From: Candidatus Hydromicrobium americanum
GTDB taxonomy: Bacteria > Actinomycetota > Humimicrobiia > Humimicrobiales > Humimicrobiaceae
Length of the DNA stretch: 9,359 nt
Assembly: GCA_002779205.1 (NCBI GenBank)
Contig: PEXF01000129.1
Span: 648-10,006, forward strand
Direction: 5' to 3'
The notes under the pieces were generated by a model, which was given only the letters and a program-made list of their open reading frames with translations, did not search any database and had not been told where the DNA came from. Below, piece after piece: positions 1 to 7,371 of this stretch. Position 1 is the first letter of the stretch. Each line of letters begins with the position of its first letter. Position numbers and translations under genes: made by a program.

Positions 1-39
1 TAATCTAAATTTATGCTAGGTAAAAAGTGAGGAGTTTTA

Positions 40-933
40 ATGAAAACAGATTTAGAGTGTGTACCATGCATTATAAAACAGACTATAAATACGCTAAAGA
101 TTAGTGGTTGTAGTAATAAACTTAGTAAAAAGGTTGTTTCAGAGCTGCTGCAAAAATTAGAGAATATAGATTATGACCTGTCACCTGCTGCCAACTCAGA
201 TATTGGATACATTGTATTTAGAGAGGTAACGGGCATTAAAGATCCTTATTATGATTTAAAAAGAAAATATAACAGGTTAGCTCTAGATATTTACCCAAAA
301 TTAGAGAAGGTGGTTGATTCTGTAAAAAATAAATTATATATGGCAGCGAAGGTTGCAATTGCAGGAAATGTAATAGATTTTGGAATAGATATAAAAAAAG
401 TAAATACATTGGATTTTAATAAAATTATACAGAATTTACAAAACATGCCGCTAGCAGTGGATAATTATGATAAGTTTAGGGAATCACTAAAGGATTCAAT
501 TAATATTTTATATATAACTGATAATGCAGGAGAGATAGTATTTGATAAAGTTTTCATAAAAGAATTGGTAAAACTGGATAAAAAGGTGGTCCTTACGGTT
601 AAATCAGATCCAATAATTAATGATGCCACCCTGGAAGATGCAGTTGAAGCAAAGTTTGATAACCTGGCAAGAGTGATAGAAACTGGAAATAGCAATATTG
701 GTATAAATATTAGTGATTCATCGGATGCTTTTTTAGAAGAATTTAAAAAAGCAGACCTGATAATCAGCAAAGGACAGGGAAATTTCGAAACTCTTGATGA
801 AACTGGCGCTAATATCTTCTTTTTACTCAAGGCAAAATGTGAAAAGATTGCCAGAGAATTGGGAGTAAAATATTCAGATATAGTATTTGCCGAAAGTAAA
901 GCCCGGACTGGAAAAAGCAATACAGTAAAGTAG
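40..933 (+). CDS. DUF89 / ARMT1-like damage-control phosphatase
   Basis: This 297-residue protein is a complete member of the DUF89 (ARMT1-like) family, subfamily I, as in archaeal and anaerobe proteins of the AF1104/PH1575 type. Family members are metal-dependent phosphatases thought to remove damaged or over-phosphorylated metabolites; the substrate here cannot be told. The visible family marks are an N-terminal Cys pair (C7 and C10, CVPC) at the start of the helical domain, GNVIDFG near 109-115, the DNAGE motif at 161-165 (which supplies a metal-binding Asp in the family), KSDPIINDAT at 188-197, and SKGQGNFETL at 243-252. The C-terminal KCEKIARELGV stretch is also typical. A GAGGAG ribosome site at 29-34 lies 5 nt before the ATG and fixes the start. 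It stands alone on this strand, followed directly by an M23 peptidase remnant. No terminator is obvious. The family call is firm; the cytosolic location is inferred from the lack of a signal peptide. Confidence 0.9.
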   Translation: MKTDLECVPCIIKQTINTLKISGCSNKLSKKVVSELLQKLENIDYDLSPAANSDIGYIVFREVTGIKDPYYDLKRKYNRLALDIYPKLEKVVDSVKNKLYMAAKVAIAGNVIDFGIDIKKVNTLDFNKIIQNLQNMPLAVDNYDKFRESLKDSINILYITDNAGEIVFDKVFIKELVKLDKKVVLTVKSDPIINDATLEDAVEAKFDNLARVIETGNSNIGINISDSSDAFLEEFKKADLIISKGQGNFETLDETGANIFFLLKAKCEKIARELGVKYSDIVFAESKARTGKSNTVK

Positions 934-940
934 TGCATAA

Positions 941-1099
941 ACAAAATACTTCGCTTATTTTAATTTATATGCCGTTGGCACCAGCGGAAACTTTGGGAGA
1001 AGGATTATGATCTATCACGGAACAGATGAAAATGGTACCACATATGTAACTGTATATGCCCACCTGAGCGAGTTTAAAGCCTATATTTTACTATATTAA
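941..1099 (+). pseudogene. M23 (LytM-like) peptidase remnant
   Basis: The frame is open from just after a stop at 938-940 to the TAA at 1097-1099 and encodes about 52 residues. The central part reads GTSGNFGRRIMIYHG, then TDENGTTYVTVYAHLSEF. This resembles the core of M23 endopeptidases (GNYGN-x-V-I-I-DHG ... T-x-YAHLS). The upstream zinc-binding HxxxD region and the downstream HxH motif are both missing, so it cannot be an active peptidase. Homology stops after LSEF, around 1076, and the last nine bases overlap the 3' end of the convergent SEC-C gene. The only in-frame ATG (1007) has no convincing ribosome site. I read it as a fragment left by deletion or by insertion of the neighbouring block. 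A short expressed peptide is possible but unlikely. Confidence 0.6.
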
Positions 1100-2596
1100 T
1101 GAAAGCCTTTTTCTTAACTCATCAGGATCAAAGTATTTATGAAAATTATTTCCAGTAGCAGCATCCTTATTGATATGTAGATTTGAATTTTCAAACTCAT
1201 CTATGAGGGTCTTTACTCTTTCCCTTCCACTGCTTGTCTTGACTGCCTGCTTTGGGGTTACATTACCGAGTGCCGGTATCTTTGTTTCTACCCAGTCATT
1301 ATAGTATTTTTCCCACCAGTCGAGCGCTATCTTTTTAAAATCCTCTTCAGGTATATTAATACCCTTGTCTTCAACTTTGTCTTCCCTGGAATTTTTTTTA
1401 ACCTTTGAGTACCTGACCTGGATATCATCAAGATACGTGTAATCCGTTTTTAGATACTTGATAGGAATATCCTTTACCATATCTTTCCACTTTTCAAGTC
1501 TTTCCAGGGAATTTGTCTGAAATAAAAGTCTTTTGTTTTTTAAGAATATAGTCCCCAGGATTGTATTTTTTTTGTTCATCCAATTAAGTATGGCCTCTTT
1601 TTTTGAGTCTTCAGTCAATCTTATGCCCCGGATATTTATAAGTAATTTTTTTATTTTTTCTTTATCTTTGACTTTATAGGATGTCTCTGATAAGACTATT
1701 TCCTCTTTGTCATAATTTACCATCTTGGGCAATGGTCTGGTCAATCTTATTAGAAAATAGTCAAGTGATACCAGATAGATTATAACGGGAAATAGTTTAA
1801 AAAGTCTTTCATGATCATTCTTTTTTGGGAAAAGATGCCTGTATCTACTCTTATATACCCTGGAATACTCCTTAATCAGTTTTAATAGCAGTTCCTTGTC
1901 CGGGGGAGGATATAGGATCGGAGGACAGCTTTCCATTACAGATATATCTTCATGGAAAGGAGCTATGATACCCGAAATGATATCATGCTTAACCACTCCA
2001 TTATATAATGACTTATCCATTATTTTGTAAACCCTGCCGTTAAAGATATCTTCAATTTCTATTACAGGGTAACTTGGACTATTTTCTCCGGTCCCGGTAT
2101 TTAATACCTTGAAAAAACCTGCTGTAGAATCATTTAAAGAATGCAGGAATTTTTTTTCTAACTCAGTGAATTCATCTATATAGTTTGCAAGGCAGTATCT
2201 CCATAAATAATTATCTTCAATACTATCCGTATTAAAGCCAAAATCATCCGGTTCTCCATCAAATTCCATTAAATCATAGATAGGGTATCCAAATATTGTA
2301 AAAATGAATGAAGTGTCGTCTATAAAATAGTCCAGATCCTGGATGCTTTTTATCTTATTTACATCGACCTTATTGAGAAGGAATTCTAAAAGATAAAAGG
2401 TGGGGTCACTTCCTTCTATGCCAAGTTTTTCCGTTCCTATAGCAAAGACCTTGCCGCATGCCAGGTTCCTGGCTTCAAGATATTTATCATATTTATAACT
2501 TATGATATTAATAGCTTCTGAGTCTTTAAGGCAGCAGTTCTTGTATTTCTTGCCGCTTCCACAGGGACAAAGGTCGTTTCTTCCGATTTTTACCAT
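1091..2596 (-). CDS. SEC-C zinc-motif protein of unknown function
   Basis: The protein has 501 residues and opens with a classical SEC-C motif: GRNDLCPCGSGKKYKNCC at residues 5-22, giving C10-x-C12-x8-C21-C22, a small zinc-binding module also found at the SecA C-terminus. The long middle (about 30-420) has no domain I recognise. Residues 423-472 (DWWEKYYNDWVETKIPALG, then NVTPKQAVKTSSGRERV) match a tail seen in other SEC-C proteins. Its 'W...PALGG-TP..A' pattern recalls DUF2384-like (Xre/MbcA/ParS toxin-binding) segments; that similarity is an impression, not a search result. The start codon is right for the motif, but there is no clear ribosome site in front of it. It is the last gene of the minus-strand block, 100 nt after the DUF7309-like gene, so a separate weak promoter is possible. 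It has no signal peptide or membrane segment, so it is probably cytosolic. Confidence 0.75.
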   Translation of the reverse strand: MVKIGRNDLCPCGSGKKYKNCCLKDSEAINIISYKYDKYLEARNLACGKVFAIGTEKLGIEGSDPTFYLLEFLLNKVDVNKIKSIQDLDYFIDDTSFIFTIFGYPIYDLMEFDGEPDDFGFNTDSIEDNYLWRYCLANYIDEFTELEKKFLHSLNDSTAGFFKVLNTGTGENSPSYPVIEIEDIFNGRVYKIMDKSLYNGVVKHDIISGIIAPFHEDISVMESCPPILYPPPDKELLLKLIKEYSRVYKSRYRHLFPKKNDHERLFKLFPVIIYLVSLDYFLIRLTRPLPKMVNYDKEEIVLSETSYKVKDKEKIKKLLINIRGIRLTEDSKKEAILNWMNKKNTILGTIFLKNKRLLFQTNSLERLEKWKDMVKDIPIKYLKTDYTYLDDIQVRYSKVKKNSREDKVEDKGINIPEEDFKKIALDWWEKYYNDWVETKIPALGNVTPKQAVKTSSGRERVKTLIDEFENSNLHINKDAATGNNFHKYFDPDELRKRLSLI

Positions 2597-2696
2597 GACG
2601 ATGATTGTTATTTATTTTTTATGTTCTCTAGAATCCTAATATAATCTTATAACATTAACAATACAGTCATTAGAAAATAATTTATGAATGATTACC

Positions 2697-3731
2697 CTAT
2701 GGTCCACTGTTTAGATAGTCTATCATAGAATTTGCAGCTTCCTCATAATAAATGGGCTTTCTTCTAAATCTAACGGGAACATCAAGCCTTTCTGACAGTG
2801 GAGTTAATATTTTCTTTAAATTCCTATTACTAACGATCAAAGTCTCAGGAATAGTATTAAGCTTTCCTGCCAGATTTAGTATCTCTTCGGCTACAAGCAG
2901 GTTTTGCTTTCTCAAACTGGATACGCTATGTCCCAAGATTTCTCCAGTCTCAGCATCTATCCCCAGAAATACAAGCGGCATATATGGTCTTGATTTGCCG
3001 TCATTAATACGCAGCGGAAAAAAATCGCAGCCTATTTCCCACAGTCCTTTTCTTTGAGGCCGCTTTTTCAAGATCTTTTTCAATTTAACTTCATTTATCT
3101 GGACATCTTCCCATTTTTCCCTGTAAGGTTCGGCTTCTATAAATTTATCCTTCCATAAAACATTGTTGTTGCTTTTATAAGGTACCCTGATGAAATAATA
3201 GTTCTCCCTATCTGTTTTAAAAAGATTTCTTTCATGTTTAAATCTCCTACATACATCAATAGATTGTTCCAGGATAATCTCAAAAAATTCTACTTCTTCT
3301 TCAGTTAAATACCAGGGGTAATAACCCGGGATATATGTCCTGAAAAACGGCAATGCTTTTTTACTCTTGGAATATATACAAAGTTCATTCAATACAGATT
3401 TATCCCTTTTATCAAAGTAAGATTCATATTCCTCATATGTCAATGATATACAATACTGGGAAGACATCATCTCAAGGCTTTCTTTATATATCTCACCGGA
3501 AAGTATCTTAAGATATCCGTGCAATCCTCTGGGGCCTAGATATGCATTTATCCCAAAAACTTCCCCGGCATTACCGAGGATGCAGACATAGCCGATCAGA
3601 CCATCCACTGGTCTCATGACTCCGAACATGTCTGTGTCTTCCATATACTCCCAGCATCTTAACTCTTTAAATTTTAGAGCCAGGTCATATAATTTTTTTA
3701 ATTTTGGAAATTTTGGGATTTTTTCATTCAC
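2697..3731 (-). CDS. DUF7309/DUF6930-like two-domain protein
   Basis: This 344-residue protein of unknown function appears to have two domains. The N-terminal part (about 10-175) has LYDLALKFKELRCWEYMEDT (residues 14-33) and a following DMFGV, then IGYVCILGNAGEVFGINAYL (46-65). This is the pattern I associate with DUF7309. The C-terminal part (about 228-340) has CDFFPLRI, RPYMPLVFLGIDAETGEILG (248-267), and PVRFRRKPIYYEEAANSMIDYL at the end, in DUF6930 style. No catalytic motif stands out. The start is a GTG at 3729-3731 inside the end of the upstream gene (8 nt overlap). It is preceded by GGAGG 8 nt upstream, which makes this start convincing and suggests translational coupling. The nearby ATG at 3725-3727 is out of frame. 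The domain names come from memory of the families and should be taken as likely rather than proven. Confidence 0.72.
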   Translation of the reverse strand: MNEKIPKFPKLKKLYDLALKFKELRCWEYMEDTDMFGVMRPVDGLIGYVCILGNAGEVFGINAYLGPRGLHGYLKILSGEIYKESLEMMSSQYCISLTYEEYESYFDKRDKSVLNELCIYSKSKKALPFFRTYIPGYYPWYLTEEEVEFFEIILEQSIDVCRRFKHERNLFKTDRENYYFIRVPYKSNNNVLWKDKFIEAEPYREKWEDVQINEVKLKKILKKRPQRKGLWEIGCDFFPLRINDGKSRPYMPLVFLGIDAETGEILGHSVSSLRKQNLLVAEEILNLAGKLNTIPETLIVSNRNLKKILTPLSERLDVPVRFRRKPIYYEEAANSMIDYLNSGP

Positions 3732-4356
3732 AGTTTATGCCTCCATGTCTGGATAAATTTCCTTCCAGTAACATTTTATATATCTTTTCATTTCTAGCAG
3801 CTATCCTCGTATACTCTCTATAGTCTTTTTCTTTTTCTACGGGGGTACGTTTATCAATAAGACCTATTTTAGCCATAGCATCTTCATATGAAATTAATTG
3901 AGCTGTACCGTCATCTATTTCCCTGACGCGTTTGTTCAGTATATTTTTTTCTTTTTCTACTGTCTCATCCACAGCTTTAGAGGAGTATCCGAAGAATGTC
4001 ATCTCATACAAAGAATGGGCCGCTACCTCTACTATTCCATAAACCTCAATAGATCTATTTAAAACATTGAAGCTTAGCCACTCACACCATGAAGACATCT
4101 CGAGTGCATAATGATTTTTATCCCCATTTATTACGCCAAACACATCAAAAATAAATTTATCTGCCTCAAGGCAGTCCTCTACTTTTGCCACTACAAGAGT
4201 GATCGGCGGCTTGCAAGGTTTAGACTTTAGCGTTTTTAATTCTTCAAACACACTTTTATATGCATTATAGATACCATGTTTGTGATTGTATTCTTTAACA
4301 AGTATTTCCCACACATCATCATAATCCACAATATTGATCAGTTCTTTGAAAATCAT
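3724..4356 (-). CDS. DUF6557-like protein
   Basis: From the ATG at 4354-4356 this is a 210-residue protein beginning MIFKELINIVDYDDVWEIL. That opening, the central ALEMSSWCEWLSF (84-96) and AAHSLYEMTFFGYS (112-125) are what I recognise as the DUF6557 family. No biochemical role is known to me. The open frame extends to a GTG at 4390-4392 (222 residues), but the ATG is preferred. It has GGTGA 4 nt upstream and matches the usual family N-terminus, whereas the GTG has only a poor ribosome site. The C-terminal third (about 128-200) is charged and probably helical. The gene lies 53 nt after the zincin gene and overlaps the next gene by 8 nt, so it is almost certainly co-transcribed with both. No signal peptide or membrane segment is visible. 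Confidence 0.75.
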   Translation of the reverse strand: MIFKELINIVDYDDVWEILVKEYNHKHGIYNAYKSVFEELKTLKSKPCKPPITLVVAKVEDCLEADKFIFDVFGVINGDKNHYALEMSSWCEWLSFNVLNRSIEVYGIVEVAAHSLYEMTFFGYSSKAVDETVEKEKNILNKRVREIDDGTAQLISYEDAMAKIGLIDKRTPVEKEKDYREYTRIAARNEKIYKMLLEGNLSRHGGINCE

Positions 4357-4409
4357 TTTGTCACCATTATCTGCCGGTGAATAAATTTTCACCTGCCAGA
4401 GAGTAAGAA

Positions 4410-4772
4410 TCAGTAGCCTAATCTCCTTAACTTTTTTTCATCAAGACCGAAGTAATGCCCCAATTCATGTAAAATAACTTTTTTTATGTTTTTTTCTAAT
4501 TCCTTATCACTGCGGCTTATTTCTTCCAGTGATTTTTTATAAATGGTTATTTTATCAGGCAATATATTTATTCTGCCTGCCCGTTTGGTAGCAGGAAGCC
4601 CCTGATAAAGACCAAGTGTGTATTCTGTGTGGGTACCTTTTTTACCTTCTATAACAGGGCTTATATCTTTTTCTTCAATAACAATACTTAAATTCTTTAT
4701 TTTATCCTTGAATTTATCCGGGAGATTTTTTAAAGTGTTTAAAACTATTGCCTCAAACTTCTCTTTTTCCAT
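4410..4772 (-). CDS. zincin-like metallopeptidase family protein
   Basis: This small 120-residue protein carries a full extended zinc-protease signature near its C-terminus, HELGHYFGLDE at residues 102-112 (HExxHxxGxxE: His102, Glu103 and His106, with a further acidic residue). Length, the FEAIVLNTLKNLP opening, the 'LGLYQGLPATKR' segment (53-64) and LPDKITIYKK (71-80) all agree with the minimal zincin family PF06262 (Zincin_1). The fold is known for the family, but proteolytic activity and substrates are not well established. It is the first gene of the minus-strand block. The start fits the family N-terminus, although the upstream sequence (ACCTTAAAAAA) contains no Shine-Dalgarno element. 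No clear promoter was found; a TATAAT at 4830-4835 has a poor -35 partner. Confidence 0.85.
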   Translation of the reverse strand: MEKEKFEAIVLNTLKNLPDKFKDKIKNLSIVIEEKDISPVIEGKKGTHTEYTLGLYQGLPATKRAGRINILPDKITIYKKSLEEISRSDKELEKNIKKVILHELGHYFGLDEKKLRRLGY

Positions 4773-4828
4773 TTTTTTAAGGTAAAAAATTGCTATATCA
4801 ATACTGAGTTATAAAATATCACAAAAAC

Positions 4829-4864
4829 AATTATATATGAACAGTTAAGAGTTAATTATATATG
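4829..4864. repeat. 11-bp direct repeat, 25-bp period
   Basis: AATTATATATG occurs at 4829-4839 and again at 4854-4864, separated by AACAGTTAAGAGTT. The second copy supplies the former ATG of the galT remnant. The pair lies in the spacer upstream of the minus-strand zincin gene. It may be a slippage product, a remnant of regulatory sites, or chance in a very AT-rich spacer. Confidence 0.4.
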
Positions 4865-4996
4865 TCCATGATAAGGTAGGACTTATTTACTAAAGATTGG
4901 ACTATATTTGCAGTAGATAGATCCAAAAGACCAAGCGATTTTAAAAAAGTAAAAGAGAATAAAGTTGTAAGAGAATATGAAATATCTGTAAACTAA
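4862..4996 (+). pseudogene. galT: galT N-terminal remnant with nonsense codon
   Basis: Read from the ATG at 4862 the frame gives MSMIR, a TAG at 4877-4879, then DLFTKDWTIFAVDRSKRPSD and FKKVKENKVVREYEISVN before a TAA at 4994-4996. The normal start of galactose-1-phosphate uridylyltransferase is of the form MS-x-[LI]R-K-D-x-x-x-x-x-W-V-I-[IF]-A-x-x-R-[AS]-K-R-P-x-D-F. So one AAG-to-TAG change would explain the first stop. Homology ends near VREYE, just where the conserved zinc-site segment NCPFCPGNE should follow, and nothing resembling the remaining roughly 280 or more residues is found. The piece therefore cannot encode an enzyme. It lies between the zincin gene and the 3' end of the radical SAM gene and marks a likely recombination border. 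Confidence 0.75.
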
Positions 4997-5015
4997 TTAT
5001 TAACAACAGAAACCC

Positions 5016-6491
5016 TTATGATATTGACCTAAAATGAATTCCTGCTAAAGAGAAACCAATTGCATAAGGGAAAAGAGACGGCCGCTTAAGAATGCTCCAT
5101 AAAATTAATTTCCAGAAATAATGTCTTCCTCTTTGTTTAATTCCAAGCCACCAGATTGAACCAATCAATGCTCTTATATGGTACATGCGGAGTTTAGGAG
5201 CCTTTATTTTTTTAGTCGGCTTATATTCTCTTAAGAAAGTTTTAATTCTCTCGTAGTAAGATTTAGGAGTATAAATTGTAGATAAAACTTTCTTGTGACC
5301 ATCTAGAAGTATATTTTTATCCATCTTCGGAATGAAATTCAAAACTGCAGTTTTTGTATTATCGCCTGTTGTCCTTTTAGTTAATCTATTTGTTTCTTTT
5401 AGTCTCTGATACAACCTGGTTTTAGGAAGTGCAGTAAGCAAGCCAACCATAGCGGTAACAATTCCGCTTTTCTGGATAAATTCAATTTGGCGCTGGAAAA
5501 TTGATACCTTATCACTATCGAAACCAACAATAAAACCACCCTGAACTTCCATGCCGGTATTTTGAATTATTTTCACTGATTCTATCAGATTCCTGTTTTT
5601 ATTTTGAAATTTACCACATTCTTCAAGGCTATCTTCATCAGGTGTTTCAATACCTATAAATGCGGCTGTAAAGCCGGCTTCTACCATTAATTCCATGAGC
5701 TCTTTATCATCAGCCAGGTTAATTGAGACCTGGGTATTGAAGGTAAAAGGATGCTTTTTATTTTTTTGCCATTCTATAATTGCAGGAAGGTATTCTTTTT
5801 TGAGTAAAGCTTTATTTCCAATAAAATTATCATCTACGAAGAATACACCGGCGCGCCAGCCCCTCCTGTATAGAGCCTCAAGTTCAGCAATTAATTGTTC
5901 CTTGCTTTTTGTCCTGGGTACTCTTCCATTCAACTGTACTACATCACAGAATTCGCAGTTAAAAGGACAGCCTCTGGAAAGTTGAATACACATTGAATTA
6001 TAATTCTTAACATTAATAGAATTCCAGTCAGGAATAGCAGTTTCTTTAATATCCGGAAATCCGTCACTGCTGTAGATTTTCTTGAGGGTGCCATTTTTTA
6101 AATCTTCAACAAATTCTGAAAAGGTATCTTCTACTTCCCTCAGAAAAATGTGGTCTACATCGTTGAATTCATCCCAGCCCGTGGTAAAAAGAGGTCCTCC
6201 GCCAACAATGGGTTTTTTGAATTTTTTTACTTTATTTATTACTCTTCTGACTGCTTCTTTCTGTACAATCATTGCACTTATAAAAATGTAGTCTGCCCAT
6301 TTAATGTGTTCATCTTTTAATATATCTGTATTCATATCAACCAGTTTTTTCTCCCAACTGTCGGGAAGCATTGATCCGACAGTTAAAAGCCCAAGGGGAG
6401 GGAATGAAGCCTTTTTACCTAATATTTTTAGAACTTTCTTAAAGCTCCAAAAAGTTTCTTCATAATCGGGATAAACAAGTAAAATTTTCAT
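5016..6491 (-). CDS. B12-binding radical SAM protein (DUF4070 type)
   Basis: This 491-residue protein is a class B radical SAM enzyme. Residues 1-140 form a cobalamin-binding Rossmann-like domain (MKILLVYPDY at the start, WADYIFISAMIVQ at 65-77, KPIVGGGPLFTTG at 93-105). The canonical DxHxxG ligand motif is not evident, which is usual in this subgroup. The radical SAM core follows with the iron-sulfur ligands in CPFNCEFC (C175, C179, C182), FFVDDNFIGN (217-226) and GIETPDEDSLEECGKFQN (280-297). The latter and the C-terminal region are typical of DUF4070, a group that includes the hopanoid methylase HpnP and bacteriochlorophyll methylases BchQ/BchR. Methyl transfer to an unactivated carbon is the likely chemistry; the substrate is unknown. 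The C-terminal 60 residues are hydrophobic and aromatic and may touch the membrane. It stands alone. A weak promoter candidate is TTTACA-17-CAGAAT at 6548-6576. The ribosome site (AGAGAAG) is weak. Confidence 0.87.
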   Translation of the reverse strand: MKILLVYPDYEETFWSFKKVLKILGKKASFPPLGLLTVGSMLPDSWEKKLVDMNTDILKDEHIKWADYIFISAMIVQKEAVRRVINKVKKFKKPIVGGGPLFTTGWDEFNDVDHIFLREVEDTFSEFVEDLKNGTLKKIYSSDGFPDIKETAIPDWNSINVKNYNSMCIQLSRGCPFNCEFCDVVQLNGRVPRTKSKEQLIAELEALYRRGWRAGVFFVDDNFIGNKALLKKEYLPAIIEWQKNKKHPFTFNTQVSINLADDKELMELMVEAGFTAAFIGIETPDEDSLEECGKFQNKNRNLIESVKIIQNTGMEVQGGFIVGFDSDKVSIFQRQIEFIQKSGIVTAMVGLLTALPKTRLYQRLKETNRLTKRTTGDNTKTAVLNFIPKMDKNILLDGHKKVLSTIYTPKSYYERIKTFLREYKPTKKIKAPKLRMYHIRALIGSIWWLGIKQRGRHYFWKLILWSILKRPSLFPYAIGFSLAGIHFRSIS

Positions 6492-6658
6492 TATAAGTCT
6501 TCTCTTTTCTTTTTCAATTTCTAATATTTCCAGTCAAGGTTTCTGCCATTCTGACAGATTGCAATACTAATGTAAAGTAATATGTTTTTAAAATCACTTT
6601 ATTATGTTATTAACGATATTTCCGTATTTAAGTTGCAAAATATTTTTTATAGGGAAGC

Positions 6659-6693
6659 TTTAGCTAAATCTAGAGGATAATAAATTTGCTAAA
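6659..6693. repeat. Imperfect inverted repeat
   Basis: TTTAGCTAAAT (6659-6669) and ATTTGCTAAA (6684-6693) form a 10-bp stem with one bulged T and a 14-nt loop. It lies just past the 3' end of the flavin reductase gene. There is no T-run immediately after the stem on either strand, so it is a poor intrinsic terminator. It could still act as a 3' stabilising hairpin, a protein-binding site or a leftover of a repeat. Confidence 0.35.
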
Positions 6694-6718
6694 ATTCCAG
6701 CAACAGGCGGGAAAAAAA

Positions 6719-7285
6719 TCAAATCTCTTTACCAATAGAGAATCCTTTTCCAAGTTTTTTGCCGGTTCCCAGATATTCACTTTTGGCTGGATCAAAAAAG
6801 AATGGCTTTAATTTTTCAATATCAGGAAAGCCGGATGAGTCAATAATCGACTCTTCTGCTTTTATATCCAGAATCTCTCCAACGAACTGGGTATGTGATC
6901 CTATTTCGACTATCTTAAGTAATTTGCATTCAAGTATAAAAGGAAACTCCTTTCCGTAAGGAGCATCAACCAGATCACTTTTTACCGGGGTGATGTTTGT
7001 TTTTGCAAATTTATCTTCGCTCTTGCCGGATACAACACCGTAGTAATCGGCTTCCTTTACCATGTTCTCAGAGAGTATATTTACAGTAAAAGCTTTTCTT
7101 AATTTTATATTACCATGAGTATAAGTTGCTTTTCGCATAGAGATCGCCACACATGGAGGAGTGGAGCAGCAAATTCCTCCCCACGCTACAGCCATCAGGT
7201 TCGGTCTTTCCTGACTATCATAAGTCCCTACTATAAGAACCGGGGTTGGATAAATAATCGTCCTGGCTCCCAGTGATTTTTTCAT
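6719..7285 (-). CDS. Flavin reductase family (flavoredoxin-like) protein
   Basis: The product (188 residues) is a split-barrel FMN-binding protein of the flavin reductase/flavoredoxin family. Family members bind FMN and pass electrons between NAD(P)H or ferredoxin-type donors and acceptors; the partner here is not shown. Diagnostic stretches are YPTPVLIVGTYD (12-23), PNLMAVAWGGICCSTPP (28-44), ISMRKATYTHGNI (48-60), FTVNILS (66-72) and ADYYGVVSGKSEDKF (79-93). These include residues that contact the FMN phosphate and isoalloxazine in related structures. An earlier in-frame ATG at 7298-7300 adds five residues. The ATG at 7283-7285 is preferred because GGGGAG lies just upstream of it, the earlier ATG has no ribosome site, and family members normally begin MKKS-[LF]-GA. 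It is transcribed alone, divergently from the dehydrogenase gene, with a promoter candidate and a dyad in the spacer. Confidence 0.9.
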   Translation of the reverse strand: MKKSLGARTIIYPTPVLIVGTYDSQERPNLMAVAWGGICCSTPPCVAISMRKATYTHGNIKLRKAFTVNILSENMVKEADYYGVVSGKSEDKFAKTNITPVKSDLVDAPYGKEFPFILECKLLKIVEIGSHTQFVGEILDIKAEESIIDSSGFPDIEKLKPFFFDPAKSEYLGTGKKLGKGFSIGKEI

Positions 7286-7313
7286 AATCTCCCCTTCCAT
7301 ATTATTAATGTTT

Positions 7314-7355
7314 AAATCAAATCATAATTACTTCAAACTATGATAATTTTGATTT
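7314..7355. promoter_or_regulatory. Dyad, possible operator or leader hairpin
   Basis: AAATCAAA (7314-7321) pairs perfectly with TTTGATTT (7348-7355), and inside it TCATA (7322-7326) pairs with TATGA (7339-7343), leaving a 4-nt bulge (TAAT). The dyad lies between the putative minus-strand promoter (7372-7400) and the flavin reductase start. That position suits a repressor site or an mRNA leader hairpin. The AT-richness of the spacer makes some symmetry expected by chance. Confidence 0.4.
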
Positions 7356-7371
7356 ATTATATTTTAAAAAT

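Noticed and set aside
465..944. 159-residue open frame on the minus strand inside the DUF89 gene
   Set aside because: It lies antisense to a well-supported gene, has Ser/Leu/Phe-rich content typical of a reverse-frame artefact, and no recognisable domain.
5695..6291. Two short plus-strand open frames inside the radical SAM gene
   Set aside because: They overlap conserved parts of the radical SAM core and show no protein-like motifs.
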